From Sciscionella sediminilitoris (GTDB lineage: Bacteria > Actinomycetota > Actinomycetes > Mycobacteriales > Pseudonocardiaceae), in NCBI RefSeq assembly GCF_000737195.2, contig NZ_JALM01000005.1, positions 1 through 64,000 on the forward strand: DNA of 64,000 bases. Direction: 5' to 3'. The position numbers were made by a program, and so were the translations under genes. This document shows, in pieces, positions 10,015 through 17,708 of this stretch; the stretch's first letter is position 1, and each line of letters begins with the position of its first letter. Under the pieces are notes generated by a model. The model was not told the origin of the DNA. It saw only the letters and a list, made by a program, of their open reading frames with translations, and ran no database searches.

Positions 10015-10611
10015 TCAGTACAGCCGGTTCCCGCAGGAAGCCATCCCGAGCCAGGTGTGCGGGTTGCCCGCCCAGCACCAGCCCAGCTTCGGTGCCTTCT
10101 GGCTGATCCACAGCGCGGGCACCCGGCGGTCGCCGCAGCGTGAACCGCCGAGCGAGAAGCACTTGTTGCGCTCCAGCAGCTCCGGGTGCGTGGTCAACAG
10201 TGCGATTCCCTCGGCGATCGTCAGCGGGGTCCGGCCCCGTTCGGCGACGGTGAGCATGGCCTTGTCCGGCACCCAGCCACAGAACTCCTCGCCCCGCTCT
10301 ACCGTGCTGACCAGGTAAAACGATGGGAGCTCGCCCACTTCCTCGATCGGGGCGAACTTCTCCACATCGGGCAGCAGCCGGTCCACGAACCCCGGCCGCG
10401 AGCCGAGCGCGGTCCTCGGCATCGATTCGCGCGGGGGAACCGGGGTCACCAAGGCGAACCGCGCGCCCGGCCGCTCCGGTTCGGTCACGATCCGCTCCGC
10501 GAGCGCGCGCAGGGGTTCGGTGCGCGCCCGGAATTCCGGTTCCGAGTACCCGAGCAGGCTCGGGTACTCCCGTTGTACGAGGACATCCACCTGGCGGTCG
10601 AACTCGGTCAT
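10015..10611 (-). CDS. DUF5701 family protein
   Basis: A 198-aa soluble protein resembling the actinobacterial DUF5701 family, whose function is unknown to me. It starts MTEFDRQVDVLVQ and has a Trp/Cys-rich C-terminus (GWCWAGNPHTWLGMASCG). I chose the ATG at 10611, with GAGG 4 nt upstream. The longer reading from 10635 would begin inside a pair of operator-like palindromes (10629-10662). It is monocistronic and convergent with rho, so expression is probably controlled by a TetR-type repressor encoded elsewhere. Confidence 0.7.
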   Translation of the reverse strand: MTEFDRQVDVLVQREYPSLLGYSEPEFRARTEPLRALAERIVTEPERPGARFALVTPVPPRESMPRTALGSRPGFVDRLLPDVEKFAPIEEVGELPSFYLVSTVERGEEFCGWVPDKAMLTVAERGRTPLTIAEGIALLTTHPELLERNKCFSLGGSRCGDRRVPALWISQKAPKLGWCWAGNPHTWLGMASCGNRLY

Positions 10612-10628
10612 GCCACCTCGCTTCTGGT

Positions 10629-10662
10629 CGTACATTGTACGGAATTCATCGTACAGCGTACG
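10629..10662. promoter_or_regulatory. Two tandem palindromes, likely TetR-family operator
   Basis: CGTACATTGTACG (10629-10641) and CGTACAGCGTACG (10650-10662) are both 13-bp palindromes with centres 21 bp apart, two helical turns. This is the geometry of paired TetR dimers. The nearest gene is DUF5701, whose start lies 18 bp away. No tetR gene is in the window. Confidence 0.65.
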
Positions 10663-10697
10663 GGCAAGGTTTGCCAGGAAGTTCGTGCGGTAGGTGA

Positions 10698-10733
10698 ACG
10701 GCCCGGTCCCGCTGTCTCGCGGGGCCGGGCCGT
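10698..10733 (-). terminator. Intrinsic terminator of the secreted NlpC/P60-like gene
   Basis: A long hairpin: ACGGCCCGG pairs with CCGGGCCGT, extended inward by CCCGC/GCGGG around a TGTCTC loop. It lies 32 nt beyond the stop of the minus-strand gene at 10765-11253, and the T-run after it is weak. Confidence 0.7.
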
Positions 10734-10764
10734 CACTGCCAGGGGCTTGACTCGTGGTGAGCGA

Positions 10765-11253
10765 TCAGTGGCTCGGCTTGGCTCCCGGGGTCCAGCCGAG
10801 GTAGTTGCTGAAGTAGCCGTAGCCACCGCCTGCCTTGGTGACATGGCCGATCTTGCCGCCGACACTGGTCGCCCAGAAGCCGCCCTTGCCGTCCGAGACG
10901 CCGACGTGGCCGTACTGCGAGATCTTCCAGTAGACGAAGGCGCCGAGCGGCGGGTTCTTGTCGCCGGAGTGCTTGGGGCTCGCGCCGTTCCAGTGCGCGA
11001 TCGCCGAGGCCCACACGCCGGTGGTGCCGTAGGCGTTCTCCGCGGCCTTCTCGCAGTAGTGCTCCCATCCGGTGCTCCCAGCGTGGCTGGAGTACCAGGC
11101 GACGGCGCCCGCGGGGGACCCGTCGGCTGCGGATCTGACGCTGACCTGCTGCTGCGCCGGGGCGGTATCCGCGAACGAGACCGGGGCACCCACGCCGAGG
11201 GCGATGGCGGAGCCGGCGAGAACAGTGAGGACCTTCTTGGTGAATGTACGCAT
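10765..11253 (-). CDS. Secreted NlpC/P60- or CHAP-like protein, putative wall hydrolase
   Basis: A 162-aa exported protein. It has a Sec signal (MRTFTKKVLTVLAGSAIALG, with likely cleavage after the Ala-rich stretch ending FADTA). The mature domain has YCEKAAENAYG, PPLGAFVYWK and YGHVGVSDGKGGFW, the Cys then His arrangement seen in NlpC/P60 and CHAP amidases or peptidases. A role in peptidoglycan turnover is inferred from this pattern; the catalytic set is not certain. It is divergent from rpmE with 178 nt between the genes and no obvious riboswitch. Confidence 0.6.
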   Translation of the reverse strand: MRTFTKKVLTVLAGSAIALGVGAPVSFADTAPAQQQVSVRSAADGSPAGAVAWYSSHAGSTGWEHYCEKAAENAYGTTGVWASAIAHWNGASPKHSGDKNPPLGAFVYWKISQYGHVGVSDGKGGFWATSVGGKIGHVTKAGGGYGYFSNYLGWTPGAKPSH

Positions 11254-11431
11254 GGCGCTGACGGTATGACCCCGGGTGACGGCGCGATAGGGCCGACTGT
11301 CGGGAATGCCTGTTCATGCAGGTGCGTTGAAATACCTGCCAACCGGTCTGGCAAACTATAGGGCTGGACCATCAGGTTCCGGTTCACCCCGCCATCGGGG
11401 ACCCGGCGACCGTCGATCGAAAGGCGATGCA

Positions 11432-11644
11432 GTGAAGAGCGGAATTCACCCGGAGTACGTCGAGACCTCGGTTACCTGCAGCTGCGGGAACCAGTTCAAC
11501 ACGAAGAGCACCAAGCAGACGGGGCAGATCAGCGTCGAGGTCTGCTCGAAGTGCCACCCGTTCTACACGGGCAAGCAGAAGATCCTCGACACCGGTGGTC
11601 GCGTCGCCCGTTTCGAGGCGCGCTACGGCAAGCGCAACCGCTAG
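11432..11644 (+). CDS. rpmE: 50S ribosomal protein L31, zinc-binding form
   Basis: A 70-aa L31 with the zinc-ribbon cysteines of the C+ type: CSC near residue 16 and [10 protein letters not shown] near residue 37. GTG 11432 follows GAAAGG (11419-11424). A -10-like TATAGG lies at 11357-11362, while TTGAAA at 11327 is too far upstream to pair well. It sits between rho and prfA as in other actinobacteria, and an intrinsic terminator follows. Confidence 0.94.
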   Translation: MKSGIHPEYVETSVTCSCGNQFNTKSTKQTGQISVEVCSKCHPFYTGKQKILDTGGRVARFEARYGKRNR

Positions 11645-11653
11645 CTGTTCGAC

Positions 11654-11704
11654 CGGCGCCCGTTCCCGACCTGGAAGACCAGGCTCGGGGCGGGCGCCGT
11701 TTTC
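11654..11704 (+). terminator. Intrinsic terminator between rpmE and prfA
   Basis: CGGCGCCCG (11654-11662) pairs with CGGGCGCCG (11691-11699), with an inner CCTGG/CCAGG stem, followed by TTTTCG. It probably lowers prfA expression relative to rpmE. Confidence 0.8.
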
Positions 11705-11736
11705 GTGCACGCCAGCTCGAGGATCAGGAGAAGACC

Positions 11737-12816
11737 GTGGATATCGCCAGCCTTGCCGCGCTCGCCGATGAGCACGCCGAGCTCGAGCGCAAGCTCGCCG
11801 ATCCCGAGGTGCACTCCGATCCGAGCCTGGCGCGCAAGCTGTCCCGCCGGTACGCCGAGCTCGGCCCGGTGGTCAAGACGCTCAACGAACTGCGTGCGGT
11901 GCGCGAGGACCTGGAGACCGCCGAGGAACTCGCCAGTGAGGATGCCGCGTTCGCCGAGGAGGCCGAGGGCCTGCGCGAGCGGGTCCCCGCGCTCGAGGCG
12001 AAGCTGACCCACCTGCTGCTGCCGCGCGATCCGCACGATGCCTCCGATGTGCTCATGGAGATCAAGTCCGGTGAGGGCGGCGAGGAATCCGCGCTGTTCG
12101 CGGGGGATCTGCTGCGGATGTACACCCGCTACGCGGAGCATCGCGGCTGGCGCGTCACCGTGCTCGGCGGGACCGATTCGGACCTCGGCGGCTACAAGGA
12201 TGTGACGGTGAGCTTCGCGGGCCGGGGCACCGATCCGGACGACGGGGTCTGGTCCTGGCTGAAGTTCGAGGGCGGGGTGCACCGGGTGCAGCGGGTCCCG
12301 GTGACCGAATCGCAGGGCCGGATCCACACCTCCGCGGCCGGGGTACTGGTGTTCCCCGAGGTCGAGGACGATGTCGAGGTCGAGGTGGACGAGAAGGACC
12401 TGCGCATCGACGTGTACCGGTCCTCGGGCAAGGGCGGCCAGGGCGTGAACACCACCGACTCGGCGGTGCGCATCACCCACCTGCCGACCGGGATCGTGGT
12501 CTCCTGCCAGAACGAGCGCTCGCAGTTGCAGAACAAGGCGCGGGCGATGCAGGTGCTCACCGCGCGGTTGCAGGCGGCAGCCGAGGAGAAGGCCGCGGAA
12601 CAGGCCTCGGACGCGCGCCGTTCGCAGATCCGCACCGTGGACCGGTCCGAGCGGGTGCGCACCTACAACTACCCGGAGAACCGCATCTCCGATCACCGGG
12701 TGAACTTCAAGGCCTACAACCTGGATCACGTGCTCGACGGCGAGCTCAACGCCGTGCTCAGCGCGCTGCGCGAGGCCGACTCGGCCGAGCGGCTCGAGGC
12801 GGCGTCCCATGGATGA
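11737..12816 (+). CDS. prfA: Peptide chain release factor 1
   Basis: Reads UAA and UAG stop codons and triggers peptide release. The GGQ motif is at 233-235 in SGKGGQGVN, the same numbering as E. coli RF1. The decoding-loop region is [13 protein letters not shown], with the PxT tripeptide as PVT. Length is 359 aa. GTG 11737 follows AGGAG (11726-11730). The gene that methylates its GGQ glutamine, prmC, is directly downstream. Confidence 0.95.
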   Translation: MDIASLAALADEHAELERKLADPEVHSDPSLARKLSRRYAELGPVVKTLNELRAVREDLETAEELASEDAAFAEEAEGLRERVPALEAKLTHLLLPRDPHDASDVLMEIKSGEGGEESALFAGDLLRMYTRYAEHRGWRVTVLGGTDSDLGGYKDVTVSFAGRGTDPDDGVWSWLKFEGGVHRVQRVPVTESQGRIHTSAAGVLVFPEVEDDVEVEVDEKDLRIDVYRSSGKGGQGVNTTDSAVRITHLPTGIVVSCQNERSQLQNKARAMQVLTARLQAAAEEKAAEQASDARRSQIRTVDRSERVRTYNYPENRISDHRVNFKAYNLDHVLDGELNAVLSALREADSAERLEAASHG

Positions 12817-12842
12817 GCCGATCTTGTGTCTACAGTGATGTC

Positions 12843-13712
12843 GTGACCCGACAACCCCTGCGGCTTGCCATCCTCGAGGCCGCGCGCATCCTGGCGGACG
12901 CCGGTGTGCCGAGCCCGCGCGTGGACGCCGAGGAACTGGCCGCGCATGTGCTCGGGGTGCGCAGGGACCGGCTCGCGCTCACCCCGCTCGCCGACACCGG
13001 CGATATCGAGCGGTTGCGCAAACTCGTCGAACAGCGAGCCAAACGTATTCCGCTGCAACACATCCTCGGTACCGCGGCGATGGGCTCGATCGAGGTGGCG
13101 GTGGGCAACGGTGTTTTCGTCCCGCGCCCGGAGACCGAGCAGCTGCTCGACTGGGCGCTGCGCAGGATCGCCGAGGTTCCCCAGCCACTGGTGTTCGACC
13201 TGTGCACCGGTTCGGGCGCGCTCGCGCTGGCCATCGCGCACGAGCGTCCGGACGCGCGGGTGTGCGCACTCGAACTGGACAAGGTGGCGCTGGCCTGGGC
13301 TCGGCACAATGCGGATGCCTGCGCCGCCGCGGGAGACCGCAGGGTGGAACTGTACGCGGGCGATGTGTCCAATCCGCGGTTGTTCACCGAGTTCGAGGGG
13401 ATGGCGGACCTCGTGGTGTGCAATCCGCCCTACATTCCCGAGGGTGCCGAGCTCGAACCCGAGGTGCGCCACGATCCCACGCAGGCCCTGTTCGCCGGGG
13501 CCGACGGGCTCGAGGTGATCCGCTCGGTGGTGCGGGTGGCCGCGCGGCTGCTGCGCGAGGGCGGGGCGCTGGCCATCGAACACGACGACAGCAACGGGGA
13601 CGGTGTCGCCGGGCTGCTCTCCGCGCGCCGGGTACTCACCGAAGTCACTGGGCACACCGATCTCGCCGGCAAACCCCGGTTCGTGACGGCGATCCGGACC
13701 ACGAGCACGTAA
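12843..13712 (+). CDS. prmC: Release factor glutamine N5-methyltransferase
   Basis: SAM-dependent methyltransferase acting on the GGQ glutamine of RF1/RF2. The SAM-binding motif is DLCTGSGALAL and the catalytic NPPY is at 194-197. Length is 289 aa. I chose GTG 12843 because TACAGT (12831-12836) stands exactly 6 nt before it, a leaderless layout. A longer in-frame reading from 12813 overlaps prfA without added support. It also has its own potential promoter inside the prfA-prmC gap. Confidence 0.93.
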   Translation: MTRQPLRLAILEAARILADAGVPSPRVDAEELAAHVLGVRRDRLALTPLADTGDIERLRKLVEQRAKRIPLQHILGTAAMGSIEVAVGNGVFVPRPETEQLLDWALRRIAEVPQPLVFDLCTGSGALALAIAHERPDARVCALELDKVALAWARHNADACAAAGDRRVELYAGDVSNPRLFTEFEGMADLVVCNPPYIPEGAELEPEVRHDPTQALFAGADGLEVIRSVVRVAARLLREGGALAIEHDDSNGDGVAGLLSARRVLTEVTGHTDLAGKPRFVTAIRTTST

Positions 13713-13721
13713 CCTGGCCGG

Positions 13722-14576
13722 GTGGCACAACCCAGTCTGCTTGCGGTCAGCGATCTGCACATCGGGCACAAGGAGAACCGGCAGCTCTGCGAACAGATTC
13801 TCCCGCGCGATCGGAACGACTGGCTCATCGTCGCCGGGGATGTCGGCGAACGGATCTCCGACATCGAATGGGCACTCGGCCTGCTCGCCGATCGGTTCGC
13901 CGAGGTGATCTGGGTCCCCGGTAACCATGAGCTGTGGACGCATCCGAGCGAGGAGAGCGAGCTGCGCGGACTCGCCCGGTACGAACGGCTCGTCGAGCTC
14001 TGCCGCGGGCTCGGCGTGCACACGCCCGAGGACCCCTTCCTGGTGTTCGAAGGGTGCACCGTCGCGCCGCTGTTCACCCTCTACGACTACAGCTTCCGTC
14101 CCCAGGGCGCGCGGGACAGCGAAGAGGGGCTGGCGATCGCACACAAGGCGGGAGTGGTGTGCACCGACGAATATCTGCTGCACCCCGACCCCTATCCGAG
14201 CCGCGCGGGGTGGTGCGCCGACCGGATCGAGTACTCCGAAAAACGCCTTGCCGAGATCGACGGCCCCACTGTGCTGGTGAACCACTGGCCGCTGGTGCGC
14301 GAACCCACGGATGTGTTGTGGTACCCCGAATTCGCGCAGTGGTGCGGAACAACCGAGAGCCGCGACTGGGCGCGCCGGTTCGATGCCCGCGCGGTGGTTT
14401 ACGGGCACCTGCACATTCCGCGCACCATCACCGTGGACGGAGTGCCGCACGTCGAGGCCTCGCTCGGGTATCCACGCGAGTGGCGCCGCCACGGGATGCG
14501 CCCCGAGCTGTACGTGGACGTGTTCGATCCGGTCCGCCCCAACCTGGAAACGGTGGGCGCCCGGGTTTCCGGTTAG
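13722..14576 (+). CDS. Calcineurin-like metallophosphoesterase (PptH-like candidate)
   Basis: A 284-aa cytoplasmic protein with the di-metal phosphoesterase motifs in order: SDLHIGH (10-16), GDVGE, GNHELW, VNHWP and GHLH. Related actinobacterial genes lie beside the phosphopantetheinyl transferase gene and, in M. tuberculosis, encode PptH, which removes phosphopantetheine from carrier proteins. No transferase gene is adjacent here, so that role is inference. GTG 13722 lies 6 nt after TAACCT (13710-13715), whose first three bases are the prmC stop codon. Confidence 0.75.
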   Translation: MAQPSLLAVSDLHIGHKENRQLCEQILPRDRNDWLIVAGDVGERISDIEWALGLLADRFAEVIWVPGNHELWTHPSEESELRGLARYERLVELCRGLGVHTPEDPFLVFEGCTVAPLFTLYDYSFRPQGARDSEEGLAIAHKAGVVCTDEYLLHPDPYPSRAGWCADRIEYSEKRLAEIDGPTVLVNHWPLVREPTDVLWYPEFAQWCGTTESRDWARRFDARAVVYGHLHIPRTITVDGVPHVEASLGYPREWRRHGMRPELYVDVFDPVRPNLETVGARVSG

Positions 14577-14582
14577 CCACCT

Positions 14583-14607
14583 CCGCGTGAATGGTCCATT
14601 CACGCGG
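14583..14607. terminator. Inverted repeat, probable terminator of the phosphoesterase gene
   Basis: Perfect 12-bp arms CCGCGTGAATGG and CCATTCACGCGG surround one T, just 7 nt past the stop codon at 14576. No T-run follows. Confidence 0.6.
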
Positions 14608-14616
14608 CCGCCTATC

Positions 14617-14644
14617 TTGATGGTGTCATTAATGGCACCATAAT
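14617..14644 (+). promoter_or_regulatory. Leaderless promoter covered by a palindromic operator (HicAB-like module)
   Basis: TTGATG (14617-14622) and CATAAT (14639-14644) are 16 bp apart, and the hicA-like GTG starts 6 nt later. A near-perfect 22-bp palindrome (14620-14641, arms ATGGTG and CACCAT with CATTAATG at the centre, one mismatch pair) fills the spacer. A repressor bound there would block the promoter, as expected for autoregulation by the HicB-like antitoxin. Confidence 0.65.
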
Positions 14645-14650
14645 GGTGAT

Positions 14651-14830
14651 GTGTCCAGTGTTGCTTCGAACGTGCGGTTCGCCGACGTGTGGAAGGTGGG
14701 CGTGCATTACTTCGGCATGCCGAGGCCGGGTGATCCGCGGGTGAACGTGCAGAACTTCCGCGGCATGGCGAAGCCTTACCAGGTGAAGCAGGTGTTGCGG
14801 GCGATCGAGCGATCGGAGGCGCAGGAGTGA
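14651..14830 (+). CDS. HicA-like small protein (putative mRNA interferase toxin)
   Basis: A 59-aa ORF starting VSSVASNVRF and ending AIERSEAQE. Its middle, VHYFGMPRPGDPRVNVQNF, resembles the GSHHxF...VTVPNH core of HicA toxins, and the candidate catalytic His is in VHYF. It is shorter than usual at the N-terminus and the similarity is weak. An in-frame stop at 14630 fixes GTG 14651 as the earliest start. The stop overlaps the hicB-like GTG by 4 nt, supporting toxin-antitoxin coupling. Confidence 0.55.
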   Translation: MSSVASNVRFADVWKVGVHYFGMPRPGDPRVNVQNFRGMAKPYQVKQVLRAIERSEAQE

Positions 14831-15168
14831 GTGAGGTACGGATCGACATCACCCACTACACCTACCGGGTGAGCTGGTCGCCCGAGGACGGCGAGTTCGT
14901 CGGAACCTGTGTCGAGCTGCCCTCGCTTTCCTGGCTCGCCGATACGCAGCAGGCGGCGTTGTCCGGAGTCGAGCAGGCGGTGGCCGAGGCGATCGAGGAC
15001 ATGCTCGCCGGCGGTGAGGAGGTGCCGACTCCGCTCGCCGAACGGCGTTATTCGGGCCGGTTCAACGTGCGGGTCCCGGAAAGCCTGCATCGGAGGCTGG
15101 CCATGGAGGCGGCCGAGCAGGACATCAGCTTGAACCGGTTGATCAGCGACCGGCTCTCCAAGGCCTGA
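14827..15168 (+). CDS. hicB: HicB-family antitoxin with ribbon-helix-helix C-terminus
   Basis: A 113-aa protein. The N-terminal degenerate RNase-H-like fold has the family pattern YRVSWSPEDGEFVGTCVELP, and the C-terminal RHH DNA-binding segment reads SGRFNVRVPESLHRRL with SLNRLI. It would neutralise the preceding HicA-like protein and repress the shared promoter. GTG 14827 overlaps the upstream stop, and GGAG lies just before. It is convergent with the amidohydrolase, with 3 nt between the stops. Confidence 0.8.
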   Translation: MSEVRIDITHYTYRVSWSPEDGEFVGTCVELPSLSWLADTQQAALSGVEQAVAEAIEDMLAGGEEVPTPLAERRYSGRFNVRVPESLHRRLAMEAAEQDISLNRLISDRLSKA

Positions 15169-15171
15169 GTT

Positions 15172-16461
15172 CTAGGCGGGCATCCAGGACCCGTCGAGCG
15201 CGATACCGGCTTCCGCGGCGATCCGATCCCGGGACGCCAGAAGTCGCTCGGACAGCGCGGCCAGGTCGAGGCCGAGCAGTCGTCCGCCCCGTTTGACGGC
15301 CTTGCCTGCGATGAAGACGCTGTCCACGAGGCCGGGATGACCGGCGGCGAGGATGGCACCCGCCGGGTTGTTGACCGGGAAGATCGCGGGATCTTCGGCG
15401 TCGAGCAGCAGCAGGTCGGCGTCCTTGCCGACGGTGATGCTGCCGGTGCGGGCTTCGCGTCCGCACGCGCGGGCGCCGTCCACGGTGGCGAAGGCGAGGA
15501 AGTCCCGCGCGCTGAGCCCGCCGTCGACGCCGCGCTGGATGGCGAAGGCCGTGCGCATCGTGGCGAACATGTCGCCGCCCGCGGAAGCGCAGTCGTCGAT
15601 GGACAGCGAGGGGCGGATCCCGGCGTCGAGCATGCGCCCGCACTCGGGCCAGCCGAAGCCCATTTTCGCCTCGACATCCGGGCTGATGGAGACCGAACAG
15701 CCCGCATCGGCCAGCATCGCCACTTCCTCGTCGGGGATTCCGTTGGCGTGCACGAAAGTGGTGCGCTCGTCGAGCAGCCCGCGCTCGTGCATCCCGGCGA
15801 CGGGGCAGCGGCCATCGGGCCAGCTGAGGGTGGCGTGCACGTGCACGCTCACCCGCAGCCCGAGTTCCCGCGCCAGCGCGATATCGGCGGCCGTGGTGTC
15901 CATTGTGGTCAGTTGTGGCCCGCGCAGGCCGAGCATCATCTCCGCGCCGGGCAATTCCGCGCGCACGCGCCGGATCTCGGGACCGATGTCCGACTCGCCG
16001 CCGAGTCCCGCGCCATAACAGAAGATCGAGTGCCCTGGTGCTTCGCGCAGCGCCTGGATCGCGGCATCGGCGTTCTCGGCGGTGTCCGAGCAGTGGAACC
16101 AGTCGAGCAAGGTCGTGACGCCCGAGTTGACCGCCTCGATCCGGCCGAGCAGATTGCCCAGGTACACATCCTCGGGCCGGTAAAGCGGGCGCAGCGTGCC
16201 GTGCATGCCCGCGCGGTACTGCTCGAAGGTCCAGTCCGCGCCGATGCCCCGGAACGCGGTCTGCCAGGTGTGCCGGTGGGTGTCCACGAAACCGGGCAGC
16301 ACGATCTTGCCCGCGGCGTCCACGATCTCGGCGTCCGCGGCCTCGATGGCGCCGGAAACCGCCGTGATCCGGCCGTCCTCGATGAGCACGTCACCGCGCG
16401 GGAGATCCCCGACGGCCGGATCCATGCTGATGACCGCGCCACCGCGCAGCAGTGTTCTCAT
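15172..16461 (-). CDS. Amidohydrolase, TRZ/ATZ or cytosine-deaminase-like
   Basis: A 429-aa metal-dependent hydrolase of the urease superfamily. Metal ligands: DTHRH (HxH), the histidines in VHVHA and VHANGIP, and the Asp in LSIDD. The N- and C-terminal composite beta domain is typical (LPGFVDTHRH near the start, GSITVGKDADLLLLD near the end). Members deaminate or dehalogenate heterocycles such as triazines, 8-oxoguanine or cytosine; the substrate is unknown. A candidate promoter, TTGACG (complement of 16519-16524) with TAGAGT (complement of 16495-16500), overlaps both MarR operators, so the adjacent MarR protein probably represses it. Confidence 0.8.
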   Translation of the reverse strand: MRTLLRGGAVISMDPAVGDLPRGDVLIEDGRITAVSGAIEAADAEIVDAAGKIVLPGFVDTHRHTWQTAFRGIGADWTFEQYRAGMHGTLRPLYRPEDVYLGNLLGRIEAVNSGVTTLLDWFHCSDTAENADAAIQALREAPGHSIFCYGAGLGGESDIGPEIRRVRAELPGAEMMLGLRGPQLTTMDTTAADIALARELGLRVSVHVHATLSWPDGRCPVAGMHERGLLDERTTFVHANGIPDEEVAMLADAGCSVSISPDVEAKMGFGWPECGRMLDAGIRPSLSIDDCASAGGDMFATMRTAFAIQRGVDGGLSARDFLAFATVDGARACGREARTGSITVGKDADLLLLDAEDPAIFPVNNPAGAILAAGHPGLVDSVFIAGKAVKRGGRLLGLDLAALSERLLASRDRIAAEAGIALDGSWMPA

Positions 16462-16480
16462 CGCGAACCCGCCTTCCCTG

Positions 16481-16526
16481 GAGTTGACGTATCAACTCTA
16501 GGGTCCGCAAAGTTGATGCGTCAACT
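16481..16526. promoter_or_regulatory. Two MarR operators in a divergent promoter
   Basis: AGTTGACGTATCAACT (16482-16497) and AGTTGATGCGTCAACT (16511-16526) share the dyad AGTTGA-N4-TCAACT, with centres 29 bp apart. One covers the amidohydrolase -10 and the other its -35, and the second lies just upstream of the marR -10 (TACGAT, 16530-16535). This is a clear two-site divergent control region. Confidence 0.8.
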
Positions 16527-16541
16527 CGTTACGATCCCGTC

Positions 16542-17003
16542 ATGGCGCAGACCGGCACACTGGGGCCCGAGGAGTGGGAGCTCTGGCAGCTCTGGACGCA
16601 CGCGTACCACCTGCTCGTCCGGGAGCTCGACCGCGGCCTGCAGCGGGACTGCGGCATTTCGAAGGCCGAGTTCAGTGTGCTGATGGCGCTGTCAAAGGCA
16701 CCGGGGCGCGAGCTGAACGTCGCCGAGCTCGTCGCCGAGCTCGACTGGGAGAAGAGCCGCGTCTCGCATCAGCTCACCCGGATGGAGAACCGGGGTTTCG
16801 TCCAGCGCATCCAGCACGGGGCAACCGGGCGCCGCATCCGGGTCGGGCTGACCAGCACGGGGCAGCGCACCACGCAGAACGCGGTCCGTGCGCACGGCGC
16901 CAACATCCGCCGCTGTTTTTTCGACTCGCTCACCCCCGAACAGGCCGCGACGCTGCGGGCGTGGAGCGAACAGGTCGTCGAGGGCATCGAACCGCGCCAG
17001 TAG
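16542..17003 (+). CDS. MarR-family transcriptional regulator
   Basis: A 153-aa winged-helix regulator. The DNA-binding region is ISKAEFSVLMALSKAPGREL through AELDWEKSRVSHQLTRM, and the wing is HGATGRRIRVGLT. The ATG at 16542 lies 6 nt after TACGAT, so the transcript is probably leaderless. It faces the amidohydrolase across two matching palindromes and probably represses both genes, releasing on binding a substrate-like ligand. Confidence 0.88.
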   Translation: MAQTGTLGPEEWELWQLWTHAYHLLVRELDRGLQRDCGISKAEFSVLMALSKAPGRELNVAELVAELDWEKSRVSHQLTRMENRGFVQRIQHGATGRRIRVGLTSTGQRTTQNAVRAHGANIRRCFFDSLTPEQAATLRAWSEQVVEGIEPRQ

Positions 17004-17048
17004 TGGGTACCCGCACGGCCTGGAGCGCGCGGTGCGAGAATTCGGCGC

Positions 17049-17699
17049 ATGAGCGTGGTTTATGACTGCTCCGTCCAAGAGACCAGGGAAGCGGGCATCG
17101 CGAGCGCGGCGAGCGTGCTCCGGTCCGGGCGGCTGGTCGTCTTCCCGACCGACACCGTCTACGGCATCGGCGCGGACGCGTTCAATCCGGATGCGGTGCG
17201 TTCCCTGCTCTCGGTGAAGGGACGCGGCGGGAACATGCCCGCCTCGGTGCTCGTCGGTTCCTGGACGACCATCGACGGGCTGGTGCTCTCGGTCCCGGAC
17301 ATCGCGCGCTCGCTGATCGAGGCGTTCTGGCCCGGCGCGCTCTCCCTGATCCTGACCGCGGCGCCCTCGCTGGCCTGGGACCTCGGCGACACCCGCGGCA
17401 CGGTGATGCTGCGCATGCCGCTGCACCCGGTCGCGATCGAGCTGCTGCGCGAGGTCGGCCCGATCGCCCAGTCGAGCGCCAACCGCACCGGTGTCGCACC
17501 GGCCGCCGACGTGGAGAACGCCCGCGATCAGCTCGGTGACGCCATCGGTGCCTACCTGGACGGTGGGCCGAGCGGGGAAGCGGTTCCCTCCACCATCATC
17601 GACCTCACCGGCGAGGATCCGCTGGTGCTGCGCGAAGGCGCGGTGAGCCTTGCCGAACTCGGCGAGGTGCTCGGTCACGGGGTCTCGGTGGCGCGGTAG
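17049..17699 (+). CDS. L-threonylcarbamoyladenylate synthase (Sua5/YrdC/YwlC)
   Basis: Makes threonylcarbamoyl-AMP from threonine, bicarbonate and ATP for the t6A37 modification of ANN-decoding tRNAs. YrdC-domain motifs: FPTDTVYGIGADAF, the KGRG loop, and SSANRTGVAPA. At 216 aa it lacks the extra Sua5 C-terminal domain, so it is the short TsaC-like form. The prmC-sua5-wecA order is the usual actinobacterial one, interrupted here by five accessory genes. ATG 17049. Confidence 0.92.
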   Translation: MSVVYDCSVQETREAGIASAASVLRSGRLVVFPTDTVYGIGADAFNPDAVRSLLSVKGRGGNMPASVLVGSWTTIDGLVLSVPDIARSLIEAFWPGALSLILTAAPSLAWDLGDTRGTVMLRMPLHPVAIELLREVGPIAQSSANRTGVAPAADVENARDQLGDAIGAYLDGGPSGEAVPSTIIDLTGEDPLVLREGAVSLAELGEVLGHGVSVAR

Positions 17700-17708
17700 C
17701 CTCAGGCC

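Noticed and set aside
7967-10162. A 731-codon minus-strand frame opposite rho
   Set aside because: Low-complexity mirror of rho with no domain; the real gene is rho on the plus strand.
10186-11361. A 391-codon plus-strand frame opposite DUF5701 and the secreted protein
   Set aside because: It crosses two terminator-like hairpins and the TetR-type operator and is antisense to two genes with good starts.
11254-11431. A c-di-AMP (ydaO-type) riboswitch upstream of the secreted NlpC/P60-like gene
   Set aside because: The shared gap with rpmE is only 178 nt and I see none of the expected conserved core segments.
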